From positions 1 through 46,506 of the forward strand of contig JAECQP010000028.1 of assembly GCA_015999745.1 (NCBI GenBank): a stretch of 46,506 nt of DNA, in the 5' to 3' direction. The stretch is from Sphingobacteriia bacterium. GTDB lineage: Bacteria; Bacteroidota; Bacteroidia; Chitinophagales; Chitinophagaceae. Shown here piece after piece: positions 8,562-15,968 of this stretch. A program made the position numbers and the translations under genes. The first letter of the stretch is position 1, and the number at the start of each line of letters is the position of its first letter. The notes under the pieces were generated by a model. The model was given only the letters and a program-made list of their open reading frames with translations. It had not been told where the DNA came from and did not search any database.

Positions 8562-10006
8562 GCTGCCAGTGTGGATTGTTCTTCTTTTAACCTTAATTGA
8601 AGGCTGATCAATACGCCTGCACTGAGCCAGAACAATCCCCCGATCTTGTCGGTTTCAATCATGTCGCTGGTGAAATTGATGACCGTAATCATGCAGAGTA
8701 CCACTCCTGTAATCAATGCAATGCTGCGATAAAACACACTCTGAAAAGCATGATATAAATGTTGCGCCGCCAGTAATAAGGCAGCCCACAGCATGCATAA
8801 AATGGCCAGTCCCGGAATGCCTTGTTCAATGGCTGTTAGCAGGAAATAATTGTGTACAGTAGAGTGCTCCGGATTATTGCTTACCCAGGTTTTGAAGGCC
8901 GAAACCGTATAAGGACGATATTGATTGTAAAAGCTATTGGGACCAAAACCGGTCAGCGGGCGTTCGGTCACCATTCGGATCCCGGCCACCCAACGATGAA
9001 ACCGCTCTGCATTGGAAACATCTTTGAAGGCAATCGTAGCGCCCAGGTGTTCCCTGAAATTAGTATGGAAAATGGTGTGGTCGTGGTCCGGCGCAAAACG
9101 CAGGTAATGGTTGTTATTGATGAACACTGCCAGTAACAGGCTTGTTGCTGCAAGTGTTGCGATGAGGAACGATCCCATCCGTTTTTTTTGAAAGATCCAC
9201 ACAGCAACCGGCACGGTCAGCAATGCCAGCCAGGCACCCCTGGAATAGGCTGTAGCGAGGCCTGCCAATGCAATACCCAGGGCAACAGCAATCCATTTTC
9301 TGTAAGCAGTTGCTTTGGTGAAATGCCAGGCTGCCCATCCTGCGGGTAGCAGGCAAACCAGCATGGCTGAATAATTTACGTGATTTCTGAAGAACGGGCC
9401 CACTGTTTTGTTGATGGCTGCAAATTCAAAACCATATAATCCATGACGAACCAGTGTCTGAACAATTACCAGCAACATCGGGATCAATAAGCAAAATGCC
9501 AGCCTGCCATAGTGCTGCATATTGCGCAGCAGGAGGGGTGTTACCAGGACCAATGGAATGATGTACCAGGTTTTAGCCAGCAGGAATTTGGTCGACAGCA
9601 ATGGCTCGGTGGAAAGGCCTGTGCTGAATGCAATCCATAGCAGGTGAATCAAAATGAACAGCAGCAGCGGAGCGCGGAAAACGGGATAGAAAAGCAGTGG
9701 TTGATGGATCATCTTTGCAACCGCAGCAGCCGTAATCGCCAGCAGCAGCAATTCATCCGGGAAATCCATGCCCAGGGTATCTGTTATATTTATTTCGGCA
9801 GACAGGGGCAGCATCACCAGCATCAGCCAGTATAAAGATCCTGTTTGTTGAACAATATAGTTGCCGGTTAAGGGGAATAGTACCCATGCAAAGGGAATCG
9901 CCATCCACCATACTTCCTGTTGCAGAATGCTGAGGGCGCCAAATGTAAAAAACAACAGGCCTGCAAGGATCGCCTGTACCTGATATCGTTGAATTACAGT
10001 ATGCAT
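8558..10006 (-). CDS. O-antigen ligase / polymerase family membrane protein (Wzy_C)
   Basis: A 482-residue polytopic membrane protein with 11-12 hydrophobic segments and one large periplasmic loop (about 295-385). The signatures of the WaaL/Wzy_C family are SRGAWLAL at 255-262, GFGPNSFYNQY at 353-363 and HSTVHNYFLL at 381-390, with the loop histidines and arginines expected to act on the undecaprenyl-linked glycan. The start codon overlaps the stop of the Wzz-like gene by one base (TGATG on the minus strand), implying translational coupling. Ligase and polymerase activities cannot be separated from sequence; pairing with a Wzz-like protein slightly favours polymerisation of an exopolysaccharide. 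Confidence 0.85.
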   Translation of the reverse strand: MHTVIQRYQVQAILAGLLFFTFGALSILQQEVWWMAIPFAWVLFPLTGNYIVQQTGSLYWLMLVMLPLSAEINITDTLGMDFPDELLLLAITAAAVAKMIHQPLLFYPVFRAPLLLFILIHLLWIAFSTGLSTEPLLSTKFLLAKTWYIIPLVLVTPLLLRNMQHYGRLAFCLLIPMLLVIVQTLVRHGLYGFEFAAINKTVGPFFRNHVNYSAMLVCLLPAGWAAWHFTKATAYRKWIAVALGIALAGLATAYSRGAWLALLTVPVAVWIFQKKRMGSFLIATLAATSLLLAVFINNNHYLRFAPDHDHTIFHTNFREHLGATIAFKDVSNAERFHRWVAGIRMVTERPLTGFGPNSFYNQYRPYTVSAFKTWVSNNPEHSTVHNYFLLTAIEQGIPGLAILCMLWAALLLAAQHLYHAFQSVFYRSIALITGVVLCMITVINFTSDMIETDKIGGLFWLSAGVLISLQLRLKEEQSTLAA

Positions 10007-10863
10007 CAGAGCGCCTTACTGCGATTGTAGAGAAGTGCCAGCAGCGCACTGAACACCAGTCCGGCCAGCGCAGCTATTGCAACAACCAGTGGTTTGTTGG
10101 GCCAGTTGGCTTCGAGAGGTATTGTGCCTGGTTCCAGCAACTGGATATAGGCAGGAATGGCTTTAAAGGCCAGTTTGTATTCTGCACTGATCTTTTTGTA
10201 CTGTTCCAGTTGCGACAGGATGATGGTTCTTTCCGTATCTGCCATTCTTTGATCCGCTTCGGTGGTGGCAGGTTGTTTTTCCAATGCACTGTATTGCACC
10301 CTGAGATTGGCAACAGCCGTATCCAGTTGTTGAATAATCTGGTTGTATCGCGCGCGGGTAAGCGACCGGATGCTTTCTTCTGCAGACTGTACAATGGCAT
10401 TTACTATGTTGGCCGCCTGAGGTCCCTCTTTGGAGAGGCAACTGATGATCAATTGATCATTGGGCGTTTTGGTGAAACGCAGTTCTTTGCGCAACAGCTT
10501 CACAGCGCGGCTTTCCAGAACAGGCTGCGGTTCATTCCTCAATCCATAGTATTGAACCAGTTGCCGGTCTCTGATCACTTTCAGCAGGGTCATATCCATT
10601 TCGGCAACCGCCTGTATCCTGTCCAGGTCATCGCCGTTTCCAAAACTCCCGTACAGGTCCTTGATCTGCTGATTAAAGATGCTGGCCTTGTCTGAGAGCA
10701 GTGAATTGCCAGCCAGCAGCGTGGCAGACGATCTGTATTTTGGGGAAACAATGAAAACAATACAGGCTGCTGCTATAGCGGATGTTACCGTGAAAGAGAG
10801 CAGTAACCGCCATTTGGATTTTAATACCGCGGCTATTTCGATCAGGTTAAAAGAGGATTGCAT
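10006..10863 (-). CDS. Wzz-like polysaccharide chain-length/co-polymerase protein
   Basis: A 285-residue protein with the topology of polysaccharide co-polymerases: a short cytoplasmic N-terminus, membrane segment 1 at about 18-38, a long helical, coiled-coil-prone periplasmic domain, and membrane segment 2 at about 258-277 followed by a short basic tail. The N-terminal IEIAAVLKSKWRLLLSF and FIVSPKYRSSATLL are typical of the Wzz domain. There is no tyrosine-kinase domain. It is sandwiched between an Lrp/AsnC-type gene (9 bp upstream) and the O-antigen ligase (1-base overlap), so it probably works with that ligase/polymerase to set chain length. Confidence 0.83.
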   Translation of the reverse strand: MQSSFNLIEIAAVLKSKWRLLLSFTVTSAIAAACIVFIVSPKYRSSATLLAGNSLLSDKASIFNQQIKDLYGSFGNGDDLDRIQAVAEMDMTLLKVIRDRQLVQYYGLRNEPQPVLESRAVKLLRKELRFTKTPNDQLIISCLSKEGPQAANIVNAIVQSAEESIRSLTRARYNQIIQQLDTAVANLRVQYSALEKQPATTEADQRMADTERTIILSQLEQYKKISAEYKLAFKAIPAYIQLLEPGTIPLEANWPNKPLVVAIAALAGLVFSALLALLYNRSKAL

Positions 10864-10872
10864 AGAAAAGGA

Positions 10873-11343
10873 TTAACGCGGAGCTACCACTACATTTCTG
10901 TCGAGGCTTTCCTCCAGTGAAATAAATGTTTCTGTTCGTTCAATGCCCTTGATCTTCTGCAGTTCATCGTGCAGTACAAAACGGAGTTCCTGTATGTCTT
11001 TACATACGATTTCAGCAAACATGCTGTAATTTCCGGTTGTGTAGTTGAGGCGAACAATCTGCTGGATCTTTTTCAGTTCCTTGGCAACGGAGTCGTACAA
11101 AGAACTTTTTTCGAGGTAAATACCAATAAAGGCGATAACATCGTAACCCAGGGATTTGAGATCTACGGATAGTTTTTTACCTTTAACTACTTTGAGTTCT
11201 TCCAGCTTCTTGATACGGACATGGATGGTGCCGCCAGAGACAAAGAGTTTCTTTCCCAGATCGGCGTAAGAGATCTCAGCATCTTCCATCATTTCCTGGA
11301 TGATCTGAAAATCCAGTTTGTCGAGATTCAATTTAACGGACAT
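10873..11343 (-). CDS. Lrp/AsnC-family transcriptional regulator
   Basis: A 156-residue regulator with an N-terminal helix-turn-helix (residues 24-52: ISYADLGKKLFVSGGTIHVR, then IKKLEEL) and a C-terminal RAM ligand/oligomerisation domain (about 66-148). The family usually senses an amino acid. The AT-rich upstream region (11344-11440) is the probable promoter region. Only 9 bp separate its stop from the Wzz-like gene, and the three genes run without a terminator, so the regulator is probably co-transcribed with the polysaccharide genes. Confidence 0.9.
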   Translation of the reverse strand: MSVKLNLDKLDFQIIQEMMEDAEISYADLGKKLFVSGGTIHVRIKKLEELKVVKGKKLSVDLKSLGYDVIAFIGIYLEKSSLYDSVAKELKKIQQIVRLNYTTGNYSMFAEIVCKDIQELRFVLHDELQKIKGIERTETFISLEESLDRNVVVAPR

Positions 11344-11452
11344 ATTAATGGGTTTAATTAGAATTTATTTAATTAATAAGCGAATATATTGAACAATATC
11401 TATATTATTAAAATATTTCTTCGAAAATGATTAAATAAACGCGGGTTTGATG

Positions 11453-11460
11453 TATTTTTG
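11453..11460 (+). promoter_or_regulatory. Probable -7 promoter element of the tRNA-like RNA
   Basis: TATTTTTG at 11453-11460 matches the Bacteroidota -7 consensus TAnnTTTG exactly. The predicted transcription start is near 11467, leaving a leader of about 25 bases before the 5' acceptor strand at 11492. No convincing -33 TTG lies 19-22 bp upstream, so support is moderate. Confidence 0.4.
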
Positions 11461-11491
11461 ATTTATCAAATGAACAAATAGTTCTTTTTAC

Positions 11492-11661
11492 TGTGGGGTG
11501 ATGAAATTTTTGGCAGACATGCCCTCTTGTCTCGGGGGTGAGGATCACAGGATAAATATAGCATAGAGCCGTTTAGCTGCAAAGCCGAGCGACCAGGGTC
11601 GACCACTGAACTTTGTGCTACAACTAACTGCCTCGTGGAGGTTCGACCCCTCCCCCTACAG
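11492..11661 (+). tRNA. tRNA-like RNA, class II body with GUC anticodon and a 98-nt variable region
   Basis: All arms of a tRNA can be drawn. The acceptor strands are TGTGGGG (11492-11498) and CCCTACA (11654-11660), 7 bp with one G-U. The D stem is ATG/CAT (11501-11503/11518-11520) around a Leu-like loop containing TTGG. The anticodon stem is CCCTC/GGGGG (11522-11526/11534-11538) with loop TTGTCTC, which puts GTC at 34-36. The T arm is GGAGG-TTCGACC-CCTCC (11637-11653) and the discriminator is G11661; no CCA is encoded. The variable region (11539-11636) opens with a GAGG/CCTC stem (11540-11543/11631-11634) and holds further nested helices: TAGCA/TGCTA (11559-11563/11616-11620), CAAAG/CTTTG (11580-11584/11611-11615) and CGAC/GTCG (11590-11593/11598-11601). 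A normal class II variable arm is about 10-24 nt. A terminator follows directly, so it is a separate transcript. It could be an active unusual tRNA, a non-translating RNA using a tRNA fold, or a decayed tRNA with an insertion. Confidence 0.6.
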
Positions 11662-11675
11662 CAACACCTCTTACT

Positions 11676-11712
11676 AACGCCTTGTAAATCAAATATTTGC
11701 AAGGCGTTTTTT
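11676..11712 (+). terminator. Rho-independent terminator of the tRNA-like RNA
   Basis: AACGCCTTG (11676-11684) pairs perfectly with CAAGGCGTT (11700-11708) and is followed by a T tract (TTTTTT, then C, then TTTT). It begins 15 bases after the discriminator base of the tRNA-like gene on the same strand. Confidence 0.88.
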
Positions 11713-11726
11713 CTTTTAAGTTGGTG

Positions 11727-11846
11727 CTATCTCACTTGAAAAGCCTTATGTATAAGCGTAATATATAGGCTGATATGACTGCAACCGATCCTTTGATCAC
11801 CCGAAATCGCTTCGTAAAAGTCACCAAGCCAGTCTATTGTTTCCAT
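11727..11846 (-). pseudogene. Truncated N-terminal fragment of an unrecognised Bacteroidota protein
   Basis: From an ATG at 11846 (minus strand) a 39-codon frame reads METIDWLGDFYEAISGDQRI and continues CSHISLYITLIH before a stop at 11727. The start resembles the conserved N-terminus of short Bacteroidota proteins, often linked to mobile elements, that begin with a W-x-x-D-F-Y pattern followed by a D-x-R-I and HISLY segment. Those are about three times longer, so this looks like a fragment. The resemblance is from memory, not from a search. Confidence 0.35.
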
Positions 11847-12008
11847 CAACTTGTGCTATTGAATGTCTTGTGAGATCTGGCAATAATTATCATTGATTTG
11901 TTCTTCAGTTAAATCCCGGACTTTCGGGATTTCCTGAAATAGCAATTAGTTTAGCGGTATAACAGCCCCTTCTGTCTGCTGATTCTTTACTAATCGTAAG
12001 TCTCTCCC
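11847..12008. other. Intergenic stretch with coding debris and an inverted repeat
   Basis: No intact gene is visible. A perfect inverted repeat AAATCCCG (11911-11918) / CGGGATTT (11925-11932) has a 6-base loop but no T tract. On the minus strand a 29-codon frame at 11856-11945 reads with coding-like composition (DLTEEQINDNYCQISQDI) and ends in a stop, and another frame overlaps it. I read this as remains of a degraded minus-strand gene next to the fragment at 11727-11846. Confidence 0.35.
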
Positions 12009-13445
12009 CTATGAAGCAAACAAGCTGTCCATGGTGAGCTCACTTTGTATTAGTTTATTATAATATGCATTCCTGACAGTACCATACGTTGTGATCATGG
12101 TGAGAAAAATTGTTTTTTTGGTTTTTGTTGCACCCACAAACACATCCCGTTTCCGTTCCAGATCTTCCGCGTAATTTTTATTTATTGTGTATTCTTCATT
12201 CGAGAATTTCATCTCGCAAATATTGATAGTATTGTCGTTACGTTCGATCAACAGATCGATCTGTGCTCCCGGCAACCCTTTACCAGGCACATGTCTCCAA
12301 ATCGATTCATCCAGCACCGCTCCCGATATCCCAAGCCCCTCTTTGATTTGTTCCTTGTGTTTGAGACAAATGGCTTCAAATGCATAACCACTCCAACTTG
12401 TCCAGGAGGCACTTTTACTAATCGTTTGCCAGGTTCCCTTTCCAGTCGCTTTCTTCGAATCCATGTACTTTAAATAAAAGAGGGAAAATTCATCTGACAG
12501 CCTAAATACGGCGTCTTTTGTTGTTTTTCCATATGGAGTACTGCTTGTGATAAAGCCGGATTGTTCCAACTCTTCGAGCACATTTGTAACCGTCCCCCCT
12601 GATGACAGTTTCGATCTGGCAATTATCTCCTGCCTTGTCAAACCCTTTGAAGTGCCTGATAAAAAACGCACAACTGTAATATGATTGGATGAATGATCAA
12701 ACAGGGATGCATACAGTTTATCAAATTCTTCAAATAGATAACCGGTTTTTGTGAAGCAGATCCTGTCTATTGCAACCGTAGCGCTCTCGCCTCGCTGAAC
12801 ACGCGACAGGTAGTGGGGTATCCCGCCCATTACCATGAACAGTTGCAGTATCTGGTATCGTCTAAGGTTAATAGACCTGCTTTTCAAATATTCTTCTGCC
12901 TCCTTTAATGTAAAGGGTGCCAGTGGCAATAAGATCGTTACACGATTATGCAGTCCTCCTTTACTTTTGACAACCTTCTGTATCATCCAGGATGCTGCAG
13001 ATCCGCATATCACTATTGTGAGATTCGGATATTTAGATGCCCAGGTATTCCAGAAATGATCAAAGCATTTTAAAAAATTAGATTTAGGCGAATTGGTCCA
13101 GGGAAATTCATCGAAGAAAATAACAGCCCGTTTCCTGGACACAATTGGCGTTAGGAAATTTTGCAGTAAGTAAAAGGCTGCCGTCCAGTTTGCCGGTACA
13201 GCAAGTTGAGCTGGACTATTCATTGCAGTTTGCAGTGCTAAGCTGAAATTCTGCAATTGTTCGGGCATTTTGGCATTATGAACGCCTGTAAACTCGAACA
13301 CAAGATGTTTCTGATATACCGACCTGATCAGGAATGTTTTGCCCACCCTTCGTCTGCCATACACAGCAATAAGCTCAGGGGACTTCGAAGTAAGGGCATC
13401 TTCCAGAATCTTTTTTTCAGCACGCCGTCCTATTAGTTCTTCCAT
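12009..13445 (-). CDS. AAA ATPase with C-terminal DUF234 (PD-(D/E)xK-like) domain
   Basis: A 478-residue protein of the ATPase_2/DUF234 family. I start it at the ATG at 13445 (MEELIGRRAEKKIL); a TTG at 13490 would add 15 residues but lies inside the repeat. Walker A is GRRRVGKT at 30-37, Walker B IFFDEFPW at 109-116, and sensor-like CGSAAS at 147-152. A winged-helix segment follows (about 255-305: TRQEIIARS ... VLEELEQSGFI). The C-terminus keeps the nuclease-like residues E357 (YAFEAIC), D397 (AQIDLLIER) and E411/K413 (ICEMKFS). The cellular role of this family is poorly defined; such genes are scattered, accessory and often found near toxin-like or mobile genes. Here it faces a Fic fragment across a dyad repeat. 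Confidence 0.88.
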   Translation of the reverse strand: MEELIGRRAEKKILEDALTSKSPELIAVYGRRRVGKTFLIRSVYQKHLVFEFTGVHNAKMPEQLQNFSLALQTAMNSPAQLAVPANWTAAFYLLQNFLTPIVSRKRAVIFFDEFPWTNSPKSNFLKCFDHFWNTWASKYPNLTIVICGSAASWMIQKVVKSKGGLHNRVTILLPLAPFTLKEAEEYLKSRSINLRRYQILQLFMVMGGIPHYLSRVQRGESATVAIDRICFTKTGYLFEEFDKLYASLFDHSSNHITVVRFLSGTSKGLTRQEIIARSKLSSGGTVTNVLEELEQSGFITSSTPYGKTTKDAVFRLSDEFSLFYLKYMDSKKATGKGTWQTISKSASWTSWSGYAFEAICLKHKEQIKEGLGISGAVLDESIWRHVPGKGLPGAQIDLLIERNDNTINICEMKFSNEEYTINKNYAEDLERKRDVFVGATKTKKTIFLTMITTYGTVRNAYYNKLIQSELTMDSLFAS

Positions 13446-13457
13446 TGCAAAATGGGA

Positions 13458-13547
13458 TTTGGCTGGGTTTATTAATTTATACTCAGCCAAAAGTATATAT
13501 TTTTTAACAAGTTTTGGCTGGGTATATTTTTTTATGGTCAGCCAAAA
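13458..13547. repeat. Tandem pair of inverted repeats upstream of the ATPase gene
   Basis: Four copies of a TTTTGGCTG box alternate in orientation: TTTGGCTG at 13458, CAGCCAAAA at 13484-13492, TTTTGGCTG at 13512-13520 and CAGCCAAAA at 13539-13547. Together they form two direct copies, about 54 bp apart, of a roughly 35-bp dyad (TTGGCTGGGT, then an AT-rich core, then TCAGCCAAAA). On the minus strand, TACTTTTG (complement of 13488-13495), an exact -7 match, overlaps the second box and could drive the ATPase gene. This looks like an operator array. Alternatives are a recombination site or the scar of a duplicated segment. Confidence 0.6.
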
Positions 13548-14104
13548 ATTGGCCTTTTAAGCCAGTTCTGGCCAGATTTATTTCCCGATTTTATGCATAT
13601 TCGCCCATAAAGCAGGAGGGATCGGGTATCAATCAACTTCGGGATACGGCTCGTACAATTGCACCGGATCTGGGCATGGAGGCAGGGTTTGATAAACTGA
13701 ACAGAATCATCAGCGCTCTATTAGCGACGCATCCCGCGAAGGGCCTGGTCTCAGCATCTGCAAAAGCATTATATATGATGTTCCTCATTTCAGAAGTGCA
13801 TCCCTTCCTGGATGGGAACGGCAGAATTGCCCGTGTAATGATGAACGCGGAATTAGTGAATGCCGGGGAATCCAAAATCATTATCCCCACTGTTTACCGG
13901 GACGATTATATCGGTGCATTGCGTAGACTCACTCGTCAGGGTGATTGCGATCCGTATATAAGGATGATGGATCGGGCCCATGCGTTCAGTGAAAATGTCT
14001 ATGGAGATAACCGTAATGAAATGGAAAGCTATCTGCGAACTTGTAATGCATTCTACGAAGACAACGAAGGAAGAATACTCCAGATTGTTTCTTCGACTAA
14101 ATAA
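13514..14104 (+). CDS. Fic-family protein, apparently 5'-truncated (possible pseudogene)
   Basis: The frame carries an intact Fic core motif HPFLDGNGRIAR (His96 if the TTG at 13514 is the start) followed by a conserved NAEL and IIIPTVYRDDY segment. Fic proteins transfer AMP or similar groups to target hydroxyls; His96 is the catalytic base. Upstream of about residue 34 the sequence looks non-coding and runs into the GGCTG repeat, there is no good ATG before residue 55 (13676), and the N-terminal region normally present in longer Fic proteins of this type is absent. No inhibitory (S/T)xxxE(G/N) helix was recognised. The 3' end overlaps the convergent membrane-protein gene by 8 bp. It may be a relic or a short toxin without its brake. 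Confidence 0.6.
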   Translation: MAGYIFLWSAKNWPFKPVLARFISRFYAYSPIKQEGSGINQLRDTARTIAPDLGMEAGFDKLNRIISALLATHPAKGLVSASAKALYMMFLISEVHPFLDGNGRIARVMMNAELVNAGESKIIIPTVYRDDYIGALRRLTRQGDCDPYIRMMDRAHAFSENVYGDNRNEMESYLRTCNAFYEDNEGRILQIVSSTK

Positions 14105-14603
14105 AAATCATCACCAGCGTTAAGATCAAACCCGCAAGCGCAAAGTACATTCCCTTTTTAAAAATGGTGGTTTTGGGCAGGAACATCCAGAACGCCGACA
14201 GCACAAAAAAGAACAGCGATACGCCAAAAAAGATATTCAGGAAAAACAGGGGCTGTTTGGAGGTGGCCTTGTGCATTTTGGTCATTTTTTCCAAAACGGA
14301 CGGCAGCGATTTTACAGTATAATTGGCAACGCCGGTTTCCTTATTGTAAGTACCCTTGTTAAAGTACAGCAGGTTGCCTTCTTCCCGTTCCACTTTCAGG
14401 TTCTTGATCTTCAATTCGCTTCCCAGGTTCTCACTGCTTACATTTGGCTTGATCTGTTTTTCGATTCGCTTCTCTTTTTTCAGAAAATCGGTTTCTCTGA
14501 AAATCATAATAATGCCACTAATCGAGTATACCGCCATAATGCCGGCCAGGAAGAATCCCAGGTATCTGTGATATACCCTCATTTTGTGTTGTGTGCTGCT
14601 CAT
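14097..14603 (-). CDS. Small PepSY-type (PepSY_TM-like) membrane protein
   Basis: A 168-residue inner-membrane protein starting at the ATG at 14603 (MSSTQHKMRV). The first helix contains the MRVYHRYLGFFLAG pattern typical of the PepSY-associated TM family. An extracytoplasmic region of about 80 mostly polar residues follows, then two hydrophobic helices near 118-140 and 150-168. The family is often found with siderophore or metal uptake systems and diheme-like membrane electron-transfer proteins, but there is no such partner beside it. It lies 77 bp downstream of the serine hydrolase on the same strand. Confidence 0.65.
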   Translation of the reverse strand: MSSTQHKMRVYHRYLGFFLAGIMAVYSISGIIMIFRETDFLKKEKRIEKQIKPNVSSENLGSELKIKNLKVEREEGNLLYFNKGTYNKETGVANYTVKSLPSVLEKMTKMHKATSKQPLFFLNIFFGVSLFFFVLSAFWMFLPKTTIFKKGMYFALAGLILTLVMIFI

Positions 14604-14680
14604 ATCCTTTTTTTTAAAAATAGTATTTTCTATTTGAATGGAACGCCACTTCTCTGTTTTATCGGGTGAAGCCAGGCTTT

Positions 14681-15958
14681 TTACCGGCAATAATCCATTA
14701 CCGCTTTGAATACCGCGGCCCTTACCGGACTGAGATTATAATATTCCCCTTTGGCCGACAGCCCCGTATGCTGGCGGTTTACCAATAGTATGACGGAGAT
14801 ATTGTATGCAGGAATCACGGCGATGCTTGTTCCTGTGAAGCCGGTATGTCCGTATGTGCCGGCCGGCCCGTTTTTCAGCAATGAAATGGAAGGATCCATC
14901 ATCCAGCCAAGCCCGTTGTTGAATTGGTCTTTGGTCAGGAATTCCCCGATGGTTGTTTCGGAAATAAACTGTTTTCCGTTAACCCTTCCCTTGTGCTGTA
15001 ACATATCTACCAGCCGCTGAATATCGTCAACGGTTGAAAAGATTCCCGCGGCCCCGGAAACGCCCCCGTTTGCATACCAGGCATTCCCATCATTCACTTC
15101 ACCGGTTAACTGGTGAGTTCTCCACCCGTTCCAGGAAGCCGGATTGATTTCTTTTCTGCGGAACCCCAACGCGGAATCGTATACCATCCGCCTTTCGTAT
15201 GGATTTCCGAAGGAGGTTGGGGCAATAGGTAAACTGTTCCCGTTTTTTAGCGGATTGTACATGGTATGCTTCATGCCCAGTGGCAGAAAGATTTTTTCCT
15301 TCACAAAACGATCGAGCGGCATGCCGGAAACAACCTCTGTAATCTGGCCCAGGATGGTGAACCCCAGATCGCTGTACCTGCGTTGCTTCCCGATGGAATC
15401 GAAGAGGGGAAGCTCGCTGATCAGTTGAAATGTTGACTGCTTATTGTTGGACCGGTAATACATGGGATACCATTCCAGGATGCCCGAAGTGTGGGTGAGC
15501 AGGTGCCGGATCGTGATGGCCCGCTTTTCCGGTGTATCAAATGCCCTGATGTATTTGCTCACCCGGTCATCTACCGATAGCTGCCGCCTGTCTGCCAGGT
15601 ACATGATGGCGGTAGTGGTGCCAATCACTTTGGTGAGGGATGCCAGATCAAATAAATGATGCAGGGTCATTTTTTCGGGTGTTGCCAGCAATTGGCGGTT
15701 GCGGTTCCACAGGGCTGCATTTCCGTATGCCTTTTTTTGAATGATCTGGTCCTGCTGTTTAATCATAATCACCGCACCCGGGATGAACTGATGGCTTACC
15801 TGCGATTGAAAGATGCTGTCGATGGTTTTTACCAACACCCGTTGCTTTGCTTCATTGCGGGCTTTTACTATATGATCCGGCCCCGTTATCTGCTGTGCCT
15901 TGCTCTTCTGTATGCCTGTAATTCCTGTAAGCAGGAGTAAAAAATAGGATATGCGCAT
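14681..15958 (-). CDS. Exported serine hydrolase, beta-lactamase class C / EstB-like
   Basis: A serine beta-lactamase-fold protein (425 residues from the ATG at 15958, which gives the clean signal peptide MRISYFLLLLTGITG; a start at 15979 would overlap the GNAT gene by 11 bp). Numbered from 15979, the active-site SxxK is S114-L-T-K117, YSDL is at 202-205 and GHTG at 377-380, the three motifs of the penicillin-binding-protein/class C group. It is likely periplasmic or lipid-associated and acts on a peptidoglycan-related or ester substrate. It is encoded directly after a GNAT and a sodium symporter, an arrangement reminiscent of muropeptide or amino-acid salvage loci; that role is inference. 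True antibiotic hydrolysis is not implied. Confidence 0.88.
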   Translation of the reverse strand: MRISYFLLLLTGITGIQKSKAQQITGPDHIVKARNEAKQRVLVKTIDSIFQSQVSHQFIPGAVIMIKQQDQIIQKKAYGNAALWNRNRQLLATPEKMTLHHLFDLASLTKVIGTTTAIMYLADRRQLSVDDRVSKYIRAFDTPEKRAITIRHLLTHTSGILEWYPMYYRSNNKQSTFQLISELPLFDSIGKQRRYSDLGFTILGQITEVVSGMPLDRFVKEKIFLPLGMKHTMYNPLKNGNSLPIAPTSFGNPYERRMVYDSALGFRRKEINPASWNGWRTHQLTGEVNDGNAWYANGGVSGAAGIFSTVDDIQRLVDMLQHKGRVNGKQFISETTIGEFLTKDQFNNGLGWMMDPSISLLKNGPAGTYGHTGFTGTSIAVIPAYNISVILLVNRQHTGLSAKGEYYNLSPVRAAVFKAVMDYCR

Positions 15959-15968
15959 GGTGTTGGGT

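Noticed and set aside
11539..11636. Group I intron in a tRNA
   Set aside because: The anticodon loop is uninterrupted, the extra sequence is in the variable region and is far too short for a group I core.
11492..11661. tmRNA (ssrA) or permuted tmRNA
   Set aside because: A full D arm and anticodon arm are present, there is no tag-peptide frame, and the length is about half that of a tmRNA.
11466..11702. 78-codon minus-strand reading frame
   Set aside because: It is the antisense of the tRNA-like RNA, rich in Arg and Cys, with no family features.
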